From Plotosus lineatus (Eukaryota > Chordata > Actinopteri > Siluriformes > Plotosidae): a stretch of 64,000 nt of DNA. The stretch lies in the NCBI GenBank assembly GCA_024760905.1, contig CM045733.1:19119501-19183500 (forward strand), written 5' to 3'. The position numbers and the translations under genes were made by a program. The notes beneath the pieces are model-generated. The model ran no database searches. It was not told the origin of the DNA and worked only from the letters and a program-made list of their open reading frames with translations. Position 1 is the stretch's first letter, and each line of letters starts with the position of its first letter. Shown in pieces: positions 13,653 through 60,345 of the stretch.

Positions 13653-16960
<3,308 letters not shown>

Positions 16961-17496
16961 AATAATTGTGTTGGTAGCTTTGAACTTTGATCTGATAATT
17001 GAATCTGTGGTCGAAGTTTGGGATTCTGTCTGTTTGCGTCAGGGTCTAAACTGGGATGGCATATGTTTAAATATTTTGGACTTAATTTCTGATTTTAAAA
17101 TATAAGCCTTCGATTATGGGCAATATTTTGGATTTAAAATGTATTTGGCAATATTTAAAAAAAAATATTTGTCAGGTGTGTTTCTTCATGAATGTATTAC
17201 ATTAAACACAATACAAATGAATTTCATTCTTAGTGGATTTTCATTTTTGGGTGGAGTTGAGATTCGGATGCGTCATTTACATTTCCTAACCAACAGACTT
17301 TTAAACTTCAAATGCTTCTTACAAATATAAACAGATGCTGCGTCTGTGTTCGATCCTGAGCCGCCACATACGTTGAGGTGATTACATGTACTTGTACAAA
17401 ACCACAAAGTTTATACCACTAACAAGTGCAAGAGGGTCCTGTAGGAATTTTCTTTTAATCAAAAATGATGACAGTACATTAAGGACATAATTTAGA

Positions 17497-17502
17497 AATA
17501 AA
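17497..17502 (+). promoter_or_regulatory. cbll1: cbll1 poly(A) signal AATAAA
   Basis: The first clear AATAAA after the stop lies about 540 bases downstream and is followed within 25 bases by an A-run (17522-17536). This implies a 3'UTR of about 560 nt (16961 to about 17520). It is an inference from motif and spacing. Confidence 0.55.
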
Positions 17503-17539
17503 ATTTATTAAATCTTGTGTTAAAAAAAAAAAAAAACGC

Positions 17540-18112
17540 AAATACAAAAGTGTCCATTCCATTTACATCTCCTCATTTAGTTATGATTGAATTCACTTTA
17601 AACAAACTGTGAGCAATGTGTACTTGTGAAATTCTAAAGCAGGCTGACTCTAAAGGAGCTGTAATCCGATCAACATTCTCTATTCATCACTTGAAATCAC
17701 AGTTTGTTCATTTACATGTAATGCTAGTATATTACATGCAGTTACATCAGCATGCTAATATTAATACAGAAATAATGTATAGACTGCTATAATTTTTTAA
17801 TAACAATTCAAGCAATAGATATGTAAAACAGTATTTTTGGTGCTGAAATTGTTACTTGGTGAGCTGAAGCTCTGTGGCAGTTTGGAAGACTTTTCAGAGC
17901 CCAGCATTCTATATTAATTCAATAATGTTAATGCATTTTGTATAATTTTAACATGTTAGACGCTTGTATTTGAATTTAGTGGTACAGACTCACAATTCAT
18001 GAATAATGTAACATCTGAGACTACAAATTTGACATACAGGGTTGTGTTTTATGTTTTGTGTGTGTGTGTGTATACACACACATATATATATACACACACA
18101 CATATACATATA
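17540..18112. other. Intergenic AT-rich DNA between convergent cbll1 and slc26a3
   Basis: No recognised gene or transposon apart from a short (GT)n/(TATA) tract at 18058-18110. The missing terminal exon or 3'UTR of the minus-strand slc26a3 copy could lie between here and 18866, but I could not identify it. Confidence 0.4.
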
Positions 18113-18535
18113 CGGGGATCCCTCACTTTCCGTGGTTAATGGGGACCGAGGACCCCCCCCCCCCCGACTGACGTATACGTACATGATATGTGTACATAAT
18201 ATCAATAAATACATATTCAATGCTATAAATGCTTATAATTACAATTAAACATTCAAAAATAATGCGTAAGATGTAAATAAAATATATAAATACACACACA
18301 TACAGGCGTGTGTGCACACACTAAGATGCGCGTACAGTACTTACATTTTTGAGGGAGAGTTTTGGGTTAGTTTTTTTTTTTGTTGTTGCATAATTGGCCT
18401 TGTTTTGCGGCATTTTCCTTAACGTTTCCCGTATGTTTCCTTAATTTCCTTATTTTAAAATTTTTCAATGAATATTTTTGAAAAATCTGCAATGCACTGA
18501 AGCTGCAGAAACTGAAGCAGGAAGTAGTGAGGGAT

Positions 18536-18540
<5 letters not shown>
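18113..18540 (+). mobile_element. TA-flanked MITE (CAGGGATCCCTC family), copy 2
   Basis: The left end reads CGGGGATCCCTCAC after TA at 18111-18112, and the right end GAGGGATCAGTG runs into a (GT)n tract. The interior shares AATGCTTATAA and TGCACTGAAGC phrases with the other copies. Confidence 0.75.
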
Positions 18541-18572
<32 letters not shown>

Positions 18573-18675
18573 TGCGTGTGTGTATTAATCTATAGATGTG
18601 TATGTGAATTTTCAATTTTTCGCAGATGCACTCCATAACTTTGGCCAGTTGAAACTTTGAAGCTTGTCTCCTGTG

Positions 18676-18715
<40 letters not shown>
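18541..18715. repeat. (GT)n and (AC)n microsatellites
   Basis: A (GT)n tract runs to about 18582 at the end of the MITE, and an (AC)n tract lies at about 18679-18715. Both are simple repeats. Confidence 0.85.
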
Positions 18716-18717
<2 letters not shown>

Positions 18718-18866
18718 CACAGGACATCAACTAAGCAGTCAGATTGGTGTTCATATCTAACTTTTGTCACAGTAAACCTATTAAATATTCAATCTGTAAC
18801 TGATCAGACATTCTTTAAACAGTTTAATGATTGGAGACAGGAATCAAACACATGTTGAGGTCATTC

Positions 18867-35070
<16,204 letters not shown>

Positions 35071-35507
35071 TTGTCCTTGCAAAGTCCAGGTAAGGTACCG
35101 AAGCTGGAGGAGATACTGTGTCCCTTGTGTGTTTCAGAACTCTGCTTGGATAATAACTGCATCTGTTTTTACTTTGCAGATCCTTTAATCATTTACAGAC
35201 GTAAAATGGGTTGCCATCACAACATGATAACCTGAGTTATCCTTCCTTGTGTGTATGCTGACCCAAGATTTGCGAGATGCATAGCAGCTAATAATTTATT
35301 TTTGAATTTCCCATTGATTTCTTAAACAAACAAAAGAACATTGATATTCTTTGCATTCAAATGCTTTCCTGATAATTTGCCCTCCAGTTTCCTTAAAGAT
35401 GTTTGACTTCTTGAAAAGCAAATTAAATTCGCATGCTATTTTGACTTGTCCTACTCTGATGAGAAGATTTCTCACTCAGTTGTCTATATTATTATTATTA
35501 TTATTAT
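35071..35507. other. Upstream flank of slc26a3 copy 1
   Basis: This holds the 5' leader and probable promoter of the copy 1 gene. I cannot place the start site or identify a TATA box. No repeat is recognised. Confidence 0.3.
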
Positions 35508-35800
35508 TCACTTATCCCTTAACATTCGGGGATATCGTTGGGCCGCTTTTCACGGCAAGACCTGGGATGATTTGGCCTGGCGGAGCCCATCCCTCTCCAG
35601 GTCAACAGGCAATTTAGAATGGCCAATGAACCTACTGTGCATGTCTTTGGACTGTGGGAGGAAACCGGAGCACCCGGAGAAAACCCACGCAAGCACGGGG
35701 AGAACATGCAAACTCCACACAGAAATGCCCAGGCCGGGAATCGAACCCAGGCCTTCATGCTGTGAGGTGGACTTGCTAACCACTATGCCACCATGCTGCA

Positions 35801-35875
<75 letters not shown>
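35508..35875 (-). mobile_element. SINE (family 2) with GACCTGGAGAGGGA tail plus (ATT)n
   Basis: The minus-strand head GCAGCATGGTGGCATAGTGG is near 35800, with B-box GGTTCGATTCC near 35745 and body CTCCCACAGTCCAAAGACAT. It then joins the tail GACCTGGAGAGGGATGGGC...TTAAGGGATAAGTG ending near 35508. A long (ATT)n array (35800-35875) abuts the head side. Confidence 0.75.
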
Positions 35876-35876
<1 letters not shown>

Positions 35877-36059
35877 CACACTCAGACTGCTCTGTTGATG
35901 TTTATTTGATATGAGAGGAGCAGGTTCCAGCATGAGACCCAGGGTCCTGTATGTTTTACCTCTCATGATTGCAATATCTTTCACAAGATCCTGATGGACC
36001 CAAACAATGTTTTTCAAATAAACTTGTAGAAATGTTCTTGCCAATTTTTTCCACCCCCC

Positions 36060-36310
36060 AGTGCAGCGAACTGGATTATGAAAGGCCGGCCATGGCTCTC
36101 ACTGTCTATGGTGGGAAGCTGTAAAAGACCCATTGCTGACTTTGTAAAGAGTACACTGCTTAGCCATTAGCGTGTTTCTGCCCTGCGATGGCCTGGTGAG
36201 CTGTCCACGGTGTACTCTGCCCTCGCCCAAAGTCAGCTGAGATGGGCACCATCCTTCTGACAACCCTAAATAGGATTAAGTGGTTCAGAAAATGAATGAA
36301 TGAATGAATT
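36060..36310 (+). mobile_element. SINE (family 1) fragment with LINE-like tail
   Basis: Starts within the body (CCCAGTGCAGCGAACTGG) and runs through CTTAGCCATTAGCGTGTTTC to the GCGATGGCCTGGTGAGCTGT tail and GGTTCAGAAAATGAATGAATG end. Confidence 0.7.
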
Positions 36311-36747
36311 CTTTCAACCTGCTTTCCAATGTTTTTTTAGACTGTCCCAAGTGCCCCGCACATTTGGTTATTTCAAATTGAAAGGTTTTTATTTCCCAAC
36401 TTTTGCTCAAATATGTGTTGTGAAGGTGAGATGTGGACAGATATATGTACTTTAAATAAAACAGGGTTCTCACCCACATCTGATTGTCAGTCAATTGATT
36501 TAAACCAACTGATTTCATTTTATTCTCAAATTTAACTGCAAGCCCAAAGGTTTACTTACTTTTGCCACCAGAAGGTACTGCATGTAATATTGGATTATTT
36601 TCCTCAATAAATAAACAACCAAGTATAATATATTTGTCTTGTTTGATTAACTGTGTCTTTTGTATCTGCTTTCAGGGCTTTCAGAAAACTAGAATAATGA
36701 TTTAGGTTACCTTTCGGCTTTTTCTTTCCATATAAGGTTCACATACT
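36311..36747. other. Intergenic DNA, nothing recognised
   Basis: No exon or repeat was identified between the two SINE copies. Confidence 0.4.
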
Positions 36748-37092
36748 GGGGCAGTGGTGGTCTAGTGGATACAGCGCAGGATCGCTGATCCTAAGGTTGG
36801 GGGTTCGAGTCCCCATAAGGTTGTCACTGTCCCCCCAGTGCGACTAACTGGGTTATCGAAGGCGGGCCATGTCTCTCACTGTCTATGGTGAGAGGTTCAT
36901 GTAATAGAACCATTGCTGACTTTCGTAAAGAGTAGCTGCAAAGCCGTCAGCGTGTTTCTGTCCCTTGCTAAAAGGGTTGTGACAGGAAGGGCATCCGACG
37001 TAAAAACCTATGCCAAAATCAAATGTGCGATTCAGATGATTCGCTGTGGCGACTCCCGAGAAAAGGGGAAAAGCCAAAAGGAAGAAAGAAAT
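36748..37092 (+). mobile_element. SINE (family 1) with RTE-type tail, copy A
   Basis: Head GGGGCAGTGGTGGTCTAGTG, B-box GGTTCGAGTCC near 36803, and a body ending GTCAGCGTGTTTCT. The tail has GACAGGAAGGGCATCCGACG and ATGATTCGCTGTGGCGAC, then a GAAAAGGGGAAAAGCC end. The last segment matches the 3' end of the RTE LINE in this window. Confidence 0.82.
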
Positions 37093-37850
37093 GAGGTTCA
37101 GATTTTTTTTTCAGTTCCCTCTAAATGAATTCTTTTGAATGAAGCTAAATGAAGCTTTCTTTTTATGTTTTTCAAAAATGCTGCCAATGTTTATTATCAT
37201 TTCTACACTATGTCCTTTTTTCTTATCGCAGAATATACAGAGTGACTCCAACCCCCACCCCCACCCACCTCCCCACATTTCCAAGGCAAATAAAAATGGT
37301 TAAAGATAATCAAATGATTATTTGTACACAAGAAACTTCATTTCATCCAGTTTTAATTGAAACGTTTATAATATATAAATATATTATATATATAATTGTT
37401 ATTATCACTTCTGACTGTTACAATAACATGATGAAAAACTTTATAAAGTCATAACTTGAACATATTGAACTCGAATAACTCAGTGTGTGGTTTCAGGAAA
37501 TTAAGTTACTGCAGACACAACTCGAAGATAACTGGACCTGATGAGGAAAAAGTTTCCGGATCAGGTGAGTTCATTGTGTGGCAAGATTGGATGACTGGTC
37601 CGTCCTAATGATTTTGTGATTTTTTTTTTTTTTTTTTTTCCTTCTGTGGGCTGACTTCAAACTCTTGAAACAGGAGATAACCGCTGCTCCACCCATCATG
37701 ACCTGTCAATCTTGTTGCATGCATAGACATTGTCAGCCACAATATGAAGGTTGTCATCTCTAAAACAGGATGTATGAAAACTTTATTGAGTGAAATTTCA
37801 TATAAAAAAAATAATAGCAATAATAAGATTGTTTTAAAATAACGTTTCCA
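37093..37850. other. Intergenic AT-rich DNA
   Basis: No gene is seen. A T-run lies at 37619-37639 and a C/A-rich CCCCCACC stretch near 37250. Confidence 0.4.
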
Positions 37851-37885
37851 ATTACTTTTGAAATGTGGATGGATTCATTGCATCA

Positions 37886-37891
<6 letters not shown>

Positions 37892-37930
<39 letters not shown>

Positions 37931-38316
37931 GCTCTATATATATATATACAGTGTATATACACACACACACACACAGGGGTCTGGGGCAGTGGTGGTCTAG
38001 TGGTATAGGGTGCTGGATTGCTGAACTTAAGGTTGGGGGTTCGAGTCCCCACAAGGTTGTCACTGTCCCCCCAGTCCAGCTAGCTGGTTATCAAAGGCGG
38101 GCCATGTCTCTCACTGTCTATGGTGAGAGACATGTAAAAGAACCATTGCCGACTTTCGAAAAGAGTAGCTGCAAAGCCGTCAGCGTGTTTCTGTCCCTTG
38201 TTAAAAGGGTTGTGTCAGGAAGGGCATCCGACGTAAAAACCTACAGTATGCCAAATCAAACGTGCGAATCATTCGCTGTGGCGACTCCTGAGAAAGGGAA
38301 AAGTCAAAAGGAAATC
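37892..38316 (+). mobile_element. (CT)n tract and SINE (family 1) with RTE-type tail, copy B
   Basis: A (CT)n tract (37892-37925) precedes a full family 1 SINE (37984-38316). It has the head GGGGCAGTGGTGGTCTAGTGG, B-box GGTTCGAGTCC near 38037, CAGGAAGGGCATCCGACG in the tail, and GATTCGCTGTGGCGACTC close to the end. Confidence 0.82.
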
Positions 38317-38331
38317 TCTCATGTACATACA

Positions 38332-39436
38332 CAGGGATACCTCACTTTCCGCGGTTAATTCGGGCAGAGATACCCACGCGACCACCGCATTCCACGAAGT
38401 AGGATCACCGCTCCACACACCCCACACCACCACCTGATGTAGACATGCAGGTATTTGTGTATGTTGTGTTGTTTTTGTTTAGCAGTCCGTCGTGGCCGAC
38501 AATGACGTAGAAGGGATTGTCCGATGCCGGAGACTTTGGTATGAGAACAGCCAGGATATGAAGCTTCTGCTGCAGATGCCACACACAATGGCCGCCTCAT
38601 TCGTCATTGTTGGCTCATTCGTCATTTGTCAGACTCTTGTCTGTCCAGGCTTTTACATTTCTTTCTCAGATTGTATCTGCAGCACCACTGACAACTGTTC
38701 TCCACGCTTTCCTGCTTTCAACAGTTTGTCTCCAGTTGGTGATTTCGTCAATGTTCTTGAGGCACTTCTTGGATGTGTTTTTTTTTACCTTAACCTCGGC
38801 GCTCCAGTCTTTCTGGTGCCTTGTCGCAGTTCATCATACAGAACAGCCTTCGGAAGCCTGTTTTCACGCCTCCTTGAATCGCCACCTTATCGTAGTGGAG
38901 GGGTTTGCGTGGCCTTATGATCCTAGGGGCTATGTTGTTGGTGGCATAATGCCGTTGGTACGGTTACCCAAGGCAAACAGGTCCTGGGTGAAGGTCCAGA
39001 CGAAGTGCGGTTCAGAAACCAACACCACAGTGCCGACACGGTCAACAAGGGCGATGCTGGAAATTACTATATGTGTATATGATATCAATACATACATATT
39101 CAATGCTATAAATGATTATAATTACAATTAAACATTAAAAAATAATGAATACGTTGTAAATAAAATATAAATACACACACATACAGATGCGCGTGCACGC
39201 ACTATGTAACGAGTTTTGATGGGAGGTTTTGGGTTGTTTTTTATTTTGCGTTTGCTTCTGGGTTTTTTTTTTTGCATAATTGGCCTTGGTTTTTTTGGTA
39301 TTTTTCCCCTATTCTTCCTTAATTTCCTTATTTTTAATACTCTAATACTTTTAATACTCCTACATTTTTTTATGAATATTTAAAAAAAAAACGTGATGCA
39401 CTGAAGCCGCATGAATTGAAGTACAAGGGATCCCTG
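38332..39436 (+). mobile_element. MITE (CAGGGATCCCTC family) copy 4 with an internal insertion
   Basis: Left end CAGGGATACCTCACTTTCCG (38332) and right end GGGATCCCTG (39436). The interior begins and ends like the other copies, but about 575 bp (38480-39055) of unrelated sequence interrupts it. Confidence 0.65.
38480..39055 (+). repeat. Unclassified repeat family X, copy 2
   Basis: This insertion inside a MITE carries CCACCTTATCGTAGTGGAGG, GATCCTAGGGGCTATGTTGT and CCCAAGGCAAACAGGTCCTG. These align with the reverse complement of 33350-33465. Short frames exist (for example 38492-38920) but show no known domain. Confidence 0.5.
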
Positions 39437-39449
39437 TGTGTGTGTGTGT

Positions 39450-39738
39450 GGGGTAGTGGTAAGACTGCTGTGCTCATGATCGGGAGGTTGTGTGTTAAAA
39501 TCCCAGTTCGACCTCCACTGTGCTAAGACCCCTGGGCAAAGTCTTAACCACAAGCGTGCCTCTATTCACCCAGCAGTATAAATGGGAACCAGTAAAAATA
39601 TAGTGGGAAAGTAATCTGCAATGGACTAGCATCCCATCCAGGAGGAGACCCTCCTGGTCGCTTCACGCTATGGAAACCGGGGATAAGAACCGGTCTGATG
39701 AGCCACTCCGTTCAGGTGTGAAAAGGCAACAAACTTTA
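39450..39738 (+). mobile_element. SINE (family 3), copy 2
   Basis: GGTAAGACTGCTGTGCTCATG, then GATCGGGAGGTTGTGTG, GCTAAGACCCCTGGGCAAAG, GTATAAATGGGAACCAGT and GTCGCTTCACGCTATGGAAA. It aligns with 28877-29165 over nearly all its length. Confidence 0.7.
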
Positions 39739-39752
39739 TATAAAAATATATA

Positions 39753-39765
<13 letters not shown>

Positions 39766-39834
<69 letters not shown>

Positions 39835-40453
39835 TTTTCTTCTTTTCTTTCCGGCTGTTCCTTTCAGGGGTTGCCACAGCGAATCATCTGCCTCCATCTC
39901 ACCCTATCCTCTGCATCTTCTTCTCTTACACCAACTACCTTCATGTCCATTTACCACATCCATAAATCTTCTCTTTGGTCTTCCTCTCGGCCTTCTGCCT
40001 GGTAGTTCCAATCTCAGCATCCTACTACCAATGTACTCACTATCCTTCCTCTGTACATGTCCAAACCATCTCAATTTAGCCTTTGTCTCCAAAACTTCTT
40101 ACATGTGCTGTCCCTCTGATGTGCTCATTCCTGAGCCCATCCATCCTCATTACTCCCAAAGAGAACCTCAACATTTTCATCTCTGTTACCTTGGTAGTAG
40201 GCTGTAGGATGCTGAGATTGGAACTGCCAGGCAGAAGACCAAAGAGGAGATTTATAGATGTGGTGAAGAAAGACATGATGGTAGTTGGTGTAAGAGAAGA
40301 AGCTGAATAGGATAGGGTGAAATGGAGACAGATGATTCGCTGTGGCGACCCCTGAAGGGAGCAGCCGAAAGGAAAAGAAGAAGATATCTATATACTGTAT
40401 ATAGATACATACATACATATGTTATACATACATACATACATGCATGCATACAT

Positions 40454-40530
<77 letters not shown>
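39766..40530. mobile_element. Head-to-head pair of RTE 3' ends flanked by (TA)n
   Basis: (TA)n at 39770-39831, then a minus-strand RTE 3' fragment (39837-40196), then a plus-strand RTE 3' fragment (40197-40384), then (AT)n at 40461-40530. Both fragments end outward in the GAAAGGAAAAGAAGAAG-type tail and encode broken RKRRFMDVV- and RWFGHVQR-like pieces. The arms form an imperfect inverted repeat of about 190 bp. Confidence 0.8.
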
Positions 40531-40532
<2 letters not shown>

Positions 40533-42003
40533 ATGTATGTATGTGTATGTGTTTGTTAGATTCCACCTTGTCCAAAGTCTCAGCTTTGGCAGAAATGTCA
40601 TAACATAACAATCCTGCTAACATGCAAATATAAGGTAAACCTAAAGTCCATGGTGGAGATAATAATATATCACAAAGCTTGAGTTATTGCTCTCATTACA
40701 TAAAAAAAAATTACACTGAGCATGGTTGTCTGATATGATGACTGCAAACATGTGCATGTGAACATGTATTTCAGTTCGCCATTCTTGTGGAATGTATATC
40801 TCTAGATTACTGATATCCACACCTAGGGGCAATTGAGAACCGCCAATTATTCTACTGTGAATGTCTTTAGACTGTGGGAGGAAACTCATTCAAACCCAAG
40901 ACCATCTTTCTTTGAAGTGGACATGCTAACCACTGCGCCATCATACTGTACTGCCAACTCCTCGATCAAGAAATACTGAAATATCTTATAACAATCCAGT
41001 TGACACAACTTGATGTTATGCTGTATATTAAGCTTCAAACGGCAGCATAACATGCTAGCAGAGATGATTCGAAGGACAGTACTTAGCTGGTGAGGACAAT
41101 GTACACATGTGGAAGAAATCTCTACTCCAGCTCCAGTGTTGCGCATTAGAGATCTGGAGAAAACTGAATGCAGTATAGTGAGGGGCAGACATTCATCCAT
41201 GTCAAGCTTTGTAGTCAGGAGTCTGGCCTTGCTGTGGGACTGAGGAAAAGCACCAACAAAGACTTCACTCTGTGGTGATGTAAGGGGAGCGATGTATGTT
41301 TTAGCTCCTTGATGCAAGCTAGTGGAACCAAATTTGGCACCTTGGTGATGAAGATCACAGTATGACTCAACACAGCTAAAGAGATTAGAGGAGATGAAAG
41401 AAGATGAAAGGAAATCATAGAAGGCATTTTCAGAGGACAGTCCCGAGCTATTAAATAGATATCCATATAATATATAATAAAAGTAGATATTTTTCTTTGT
41501 TCCCCTTCCTTCTTCACATGGTACCAATCTATATTTAATATTCAAGTAGAAATATTTAGCACATGACTCTTTAGTGGGATTAGAAATTGGTCAATTTAAA
41601 ATAATGGTAGTCACTGAATGTTTTTAATTAATAATTTTGCGCACATATTTAAAATAGTATAAAAATATTTTACATAAAACATTTTACAAACATGGTATGT
41701 ATCCACATTTCTTCAAACACCCACACGATTACCAACCCTTAAATACACAGGCTTTTTTTCTTCCTTTGTTTTTTTCCCTTTTTTCCTTACATAAAAGACA
41801 TGACACATTTCCAACATTTAAATTACATGAACCATTTACAAGATTCAAGAGTTGTGACAGGAAGGGCATCCGACGTAAAAACCTATGCCAAATCAATTGT
41901 GCGAATCAGATGATTCGCTGTGGCGACTCCCGAGAAAGGGAAAAAGCCGAAAGGAAAAGAAGAAGAAAGTATCCAAAAACAATTCTGTTTTGGTTTCCCA
42001 GGA
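40531..42003. other. Intergenic region downstream of slc26a3 copy 2
   Basis: It contains a degenerate minus-strand family 2 SINE (about 40820-40945: reverse of TGGCGCAGTGGTTAGC... and CTCCCACAGTC) and a family 1 SINE tail only (about 41845-41970: GTGACAGGAAGGGCATCCG, GATTCGCTGTGGCGACTC, GAAAAGAAGAAG). The missing terminal exon of slc26a3 copy 2 might lie here, but no candidate was convincing. Confidence 0.45.
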
Positions 42004-42327
42004 CAGGGGTCCCCAACCCCCGGGCCATGGATCGGTACCGGTTCGAGGATCATTTCATACCGGTCCACAAAAAAAAATCTTTCATGGTACAAATTATAGT
42101 TTTTTTATATGAGCTTCTGGGTCTTATTTTTAAAAATGTCAATTTTTGACATTGTTACAGAAGCACTGAAAGCCCTTCTTCCATTTCCAACCACATATCT
42201 TTGTGAGGCAGGGTTTTCTCCGGTGACAGCCACCAAAACAAGACTACAGAATAGATTGTAACCGCTCCGCGGAAACATTTTCATACATAAAACTGGTCCC
42301 TGGTGTAAACAAGGTTGGATCCCACTG
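42004..42327. mobile_element. hAT transposon remnant with transposase C-terminal piece
   Basis: The left end CAGGGGTCCCCAACCCCCGG and the right end AAGGTTGGATCCCACTG (ending 42327) are degenerate inverted repeats typical of a hAT element. Plus frame 42149-42262 encodes ALKALLPFPTTYLCEAGF and KTRLQNRL, the conserved hAT dimerisation end of ZBED-like transposases. The rest of the transposase is deleted. Confidence 0.7.
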
Positions 42328-42681
42328 TCTCAGGATACTTGTGAGCAATTAAGATGGTGGACATTAGAACCAGGTCTCAGGCTCCATGCTCTGGAAAGAA
42401 AGAGAATTTATTTCTCCACAGTGTAAAGATATTTTAGCAAATTATCATCATGCTATTGGAAAAAAAAAGCTGAGTGCCAAAGCTACAGAAATCAATGGGA
42501 TCACTCACTGTTTTTTCTCTGTTGCGCAAACTATTTCCATTACTTATCTTGTCAACGATGTTATTCTTATGTACCTGTATGAGTGAATTAACAGGTGGAA
42601 GAAGGGGAATTATTCATGGAAGTATCCAAACATGGGACATGGCAGTGGTACAACCATTTTATCTTCCTGAAGCATTCTTAC

Positions 42682-58239
<15,558 letters not shown>

Positions 58240-58476
58240 CTAAAGTGGAAATATATGGTTGAAGGGAACAAATAAGTATCACTACTAGTAAATCATAACA
58301 CAGCATCATCGTCGGGCCCTTTCACAAAAATAATATAACATGGTAGATCGTTATTTTTTCTTTACACCCCAACACTATTGAATTCTCGATTTTGATTGGC
58401 CAGAAGGTTTTGGTTAACTTTCTTTAATGCTGTTAAGAGTCCTGACTTCAAGGCAAATCACAGGTAAATCAATGTA

Positions 58477-58927
58477 CAGGGATCCCTCACTTTCCGGGGT
58501 TAATGGGGACCGAGACTGCCAAATTCCGCGAAGTAGGATCGATCCCCTGACTGACGTATACGTACATGTATATGTGTATATAATAGCAATAAATACATAT
58601 TCAACACTATGAGTGCTTATAATAACAATTAAACATTCAAAAATAATGCGTAAGATGTAAATTAAATATAAATACACATACACTCAGATGCGCACCTCAC
58701 ATAAAAATGTAAGTAGTTTTATTGGGTTGTTTTTTGGTATTGTTTGTTTGGGTTTTGGGGGTTTTTTGTTTGTTTTTTTGCATAATTGGCCTTGTTTCGT
58801 GGCATTTTCCTTTTCCCCCTTTTTTCCTTAATTTCCTTATTTTTTTATTTTTCAAGAAATATTTTTGAAAAACTTTCAATGCACTGAAGCCACAGAAACT
58901 GAAGCACAAAGTAGCGAGGGATCACTG
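58477..58927 (+). mobile_element. MITE (CAGGGATCCCTC family), copy 6
   Basis: CAGGGATCCCTCACTTTCCG (58477, preceded by TA) to GAGGGATCACTG (58927, followed by TT, probably a mutated TA). The interior has the AATGCTTATAA-like phrase GAGTGCTTATAA. Confidence 0.8.
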
Positions 58928-59372
58928 TTTGTAATTTTTATAACTGAAAGGAAAATGTTCTTAATCATCATACTGTGAAGTTCTCTACTTATTTTTATGA
59001 GTATGGAAAATTACAGGCGTATATGCTTACCTAACAATCAACTGTGCGATTTTTACGGTGAATGTTGCGTCTCTTTTTTAAGCGGTCATTGTCTTGCCTG
59101 ACCTGAAACTTGTATCTCCTATTTTGATATACTGTAGTCCAGCTGCTCCTAGATACTGCAGACTTGTTTTTCTTGAGGAAAAGTACTGATGACCACGACC
59201 AGGTTTGTACTTCACCACTGTGTGTTGGTGATTCTTGAATAAAGACTGTTGCTATTTACATAGACTGCTGTCTTTTTTACGACTCAAACCAGAACGGTTC
59301 TCGGTGACACAGACGAACCAATCCTTGAGGAGTACAGTATTCGTGTGGGCCGATTCGGTATCCTAACAGTTT

Positions 59373-59390
59373 TGGGGGCTTGTCCGGGAT
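59373..59390 (+). promoter_or_regulatory. Primer-binding site, tRNA-Pro type
   Basis: TGGGGGCTTGTCCGGGAT differs by one base from the consensus complementary to the 3' end of tRNA-Pro used by many gammaretrovirus-like elements. It lies a few bases after the LTR-terminal CA, as expected. Confidence 0.8.
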
Positions 59391-59456
59391 TCTCCTGATT
59401 AGGTAAGGAATTTAATAACTTCTTTCCTGCCTGGTTAACAGTATTAAGTGAATCCG

Positions 59457-60345
59457 GTGTACCTGTGTGTGTTTCCATGGGACAGTAGTCCAGTGTACCC
59501 ATGTGTGTTTCCGTGGGACAGTATTCCAGTGTACCCATGTGTGTTTTCATTGGACAATATTGCAGTGTACCCGTGTGTGTTTCCATGGGACAGTATTCCA
59601 GTATACCCATGTGTGTTTCCATGGGACAGTATTCCAGTGTACCCATGTGTGTTTCCATGGGACAGTAGTCCAGTGTACCCGTATGTGTTTCCATGGGACA
59701 GTAGTCCAGTGTACCCGTGTGTGTTTCCATGGGACAGTAGTCCAGTGTACCCGTGTGTGTTTCCATGGGACAGTATTCCAGTGTACCCATGTGTGTTTCC
59801 ATGGGACAGTAGTCCAGTGTACCCGTGTGTGTTTCCATGGGACAGTAGTCCAGTGTACCCATGTGTGTTTCCATGGGACAATATTGCAGTGTACCCGTGT
59901 GTGTTTCCATGGGACAGTATTCCAGTGTACCCATGTGCTGCCATGGGACAGTATTCCAGTGTACCCGTGTGTGTTTCCATGGGACAGTATTCCAGTGTAC
60001 CCTTATGTGTTTCCATGGGACAGTAGTCCAGTGTACCCGTGTGTGTTTCCATGGGACAGTATTCCAGTGTACTCATGTGTGTTTCCATGGGACAGTAGTC
60101 CAGTGTACCCGTGTGTGTTTCCATGGGACAGTATTCCAGTGTACCCGTGTATGTTTCCATGGGACAGTAGTCCAGTGTACCTGTTTGTGTTTCCATGGGA
60201 CAGTATTCCAGTGTACCCATGTGTGTTTCCATGGGACAGTATTCCAGTGTACCCATGTGTGTTTCCATGGAACAGTATTCCAGTGTACCCATGTGTGTTT
60301 CCATGGGACAGTAGTCCAGTGTACCCGTGTATGTTTCCATGGAAC
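59457..60345. repeat. 36-bp minisatellite, about 25 units, in the ERV leader
   Basis: The unit is about TGTACCCATGTGTGTTTCCA followed by TGGGACAGTAGTCCAG, repeated head to tail. Variants include GTATTCCAG for GTAGTCCAG and CCGTG for CCATG. The 36-base period is divisible by three, so long frames stay open on both strands (for example 59444-60400 minus and 59467-60348 plus). One 34-base unit near 59930-59965 shifts the frame. These are not genes. Confidence 0.92.

Noticed and set aside
36748..36830. tRNA genes at the GGTTCGAGTCC boxes
   Set aside because: The A/B boxes sit in SINE heads with no proper acceptor-stem pairing and are followed by SINE bodies; copies recur throughout the window.
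40886..41545. A 219-codon minus-strand frame as the missing terminal exon of slc26a3 copy 2
   Set aside because: No similarity to an SLC26A3 tail, no suitable acceptor at a matching phase, and its end lies in a SINE.
58930..59110. A minus-strand GT donor-like site near 59030 as slc26a3 copy 2 exon 3
   Set aside because: The translated sequence upstream lacks the GLAFALL and GTSxHxSVG motifs required for exon 3; the stretch is probably ERV LTR.
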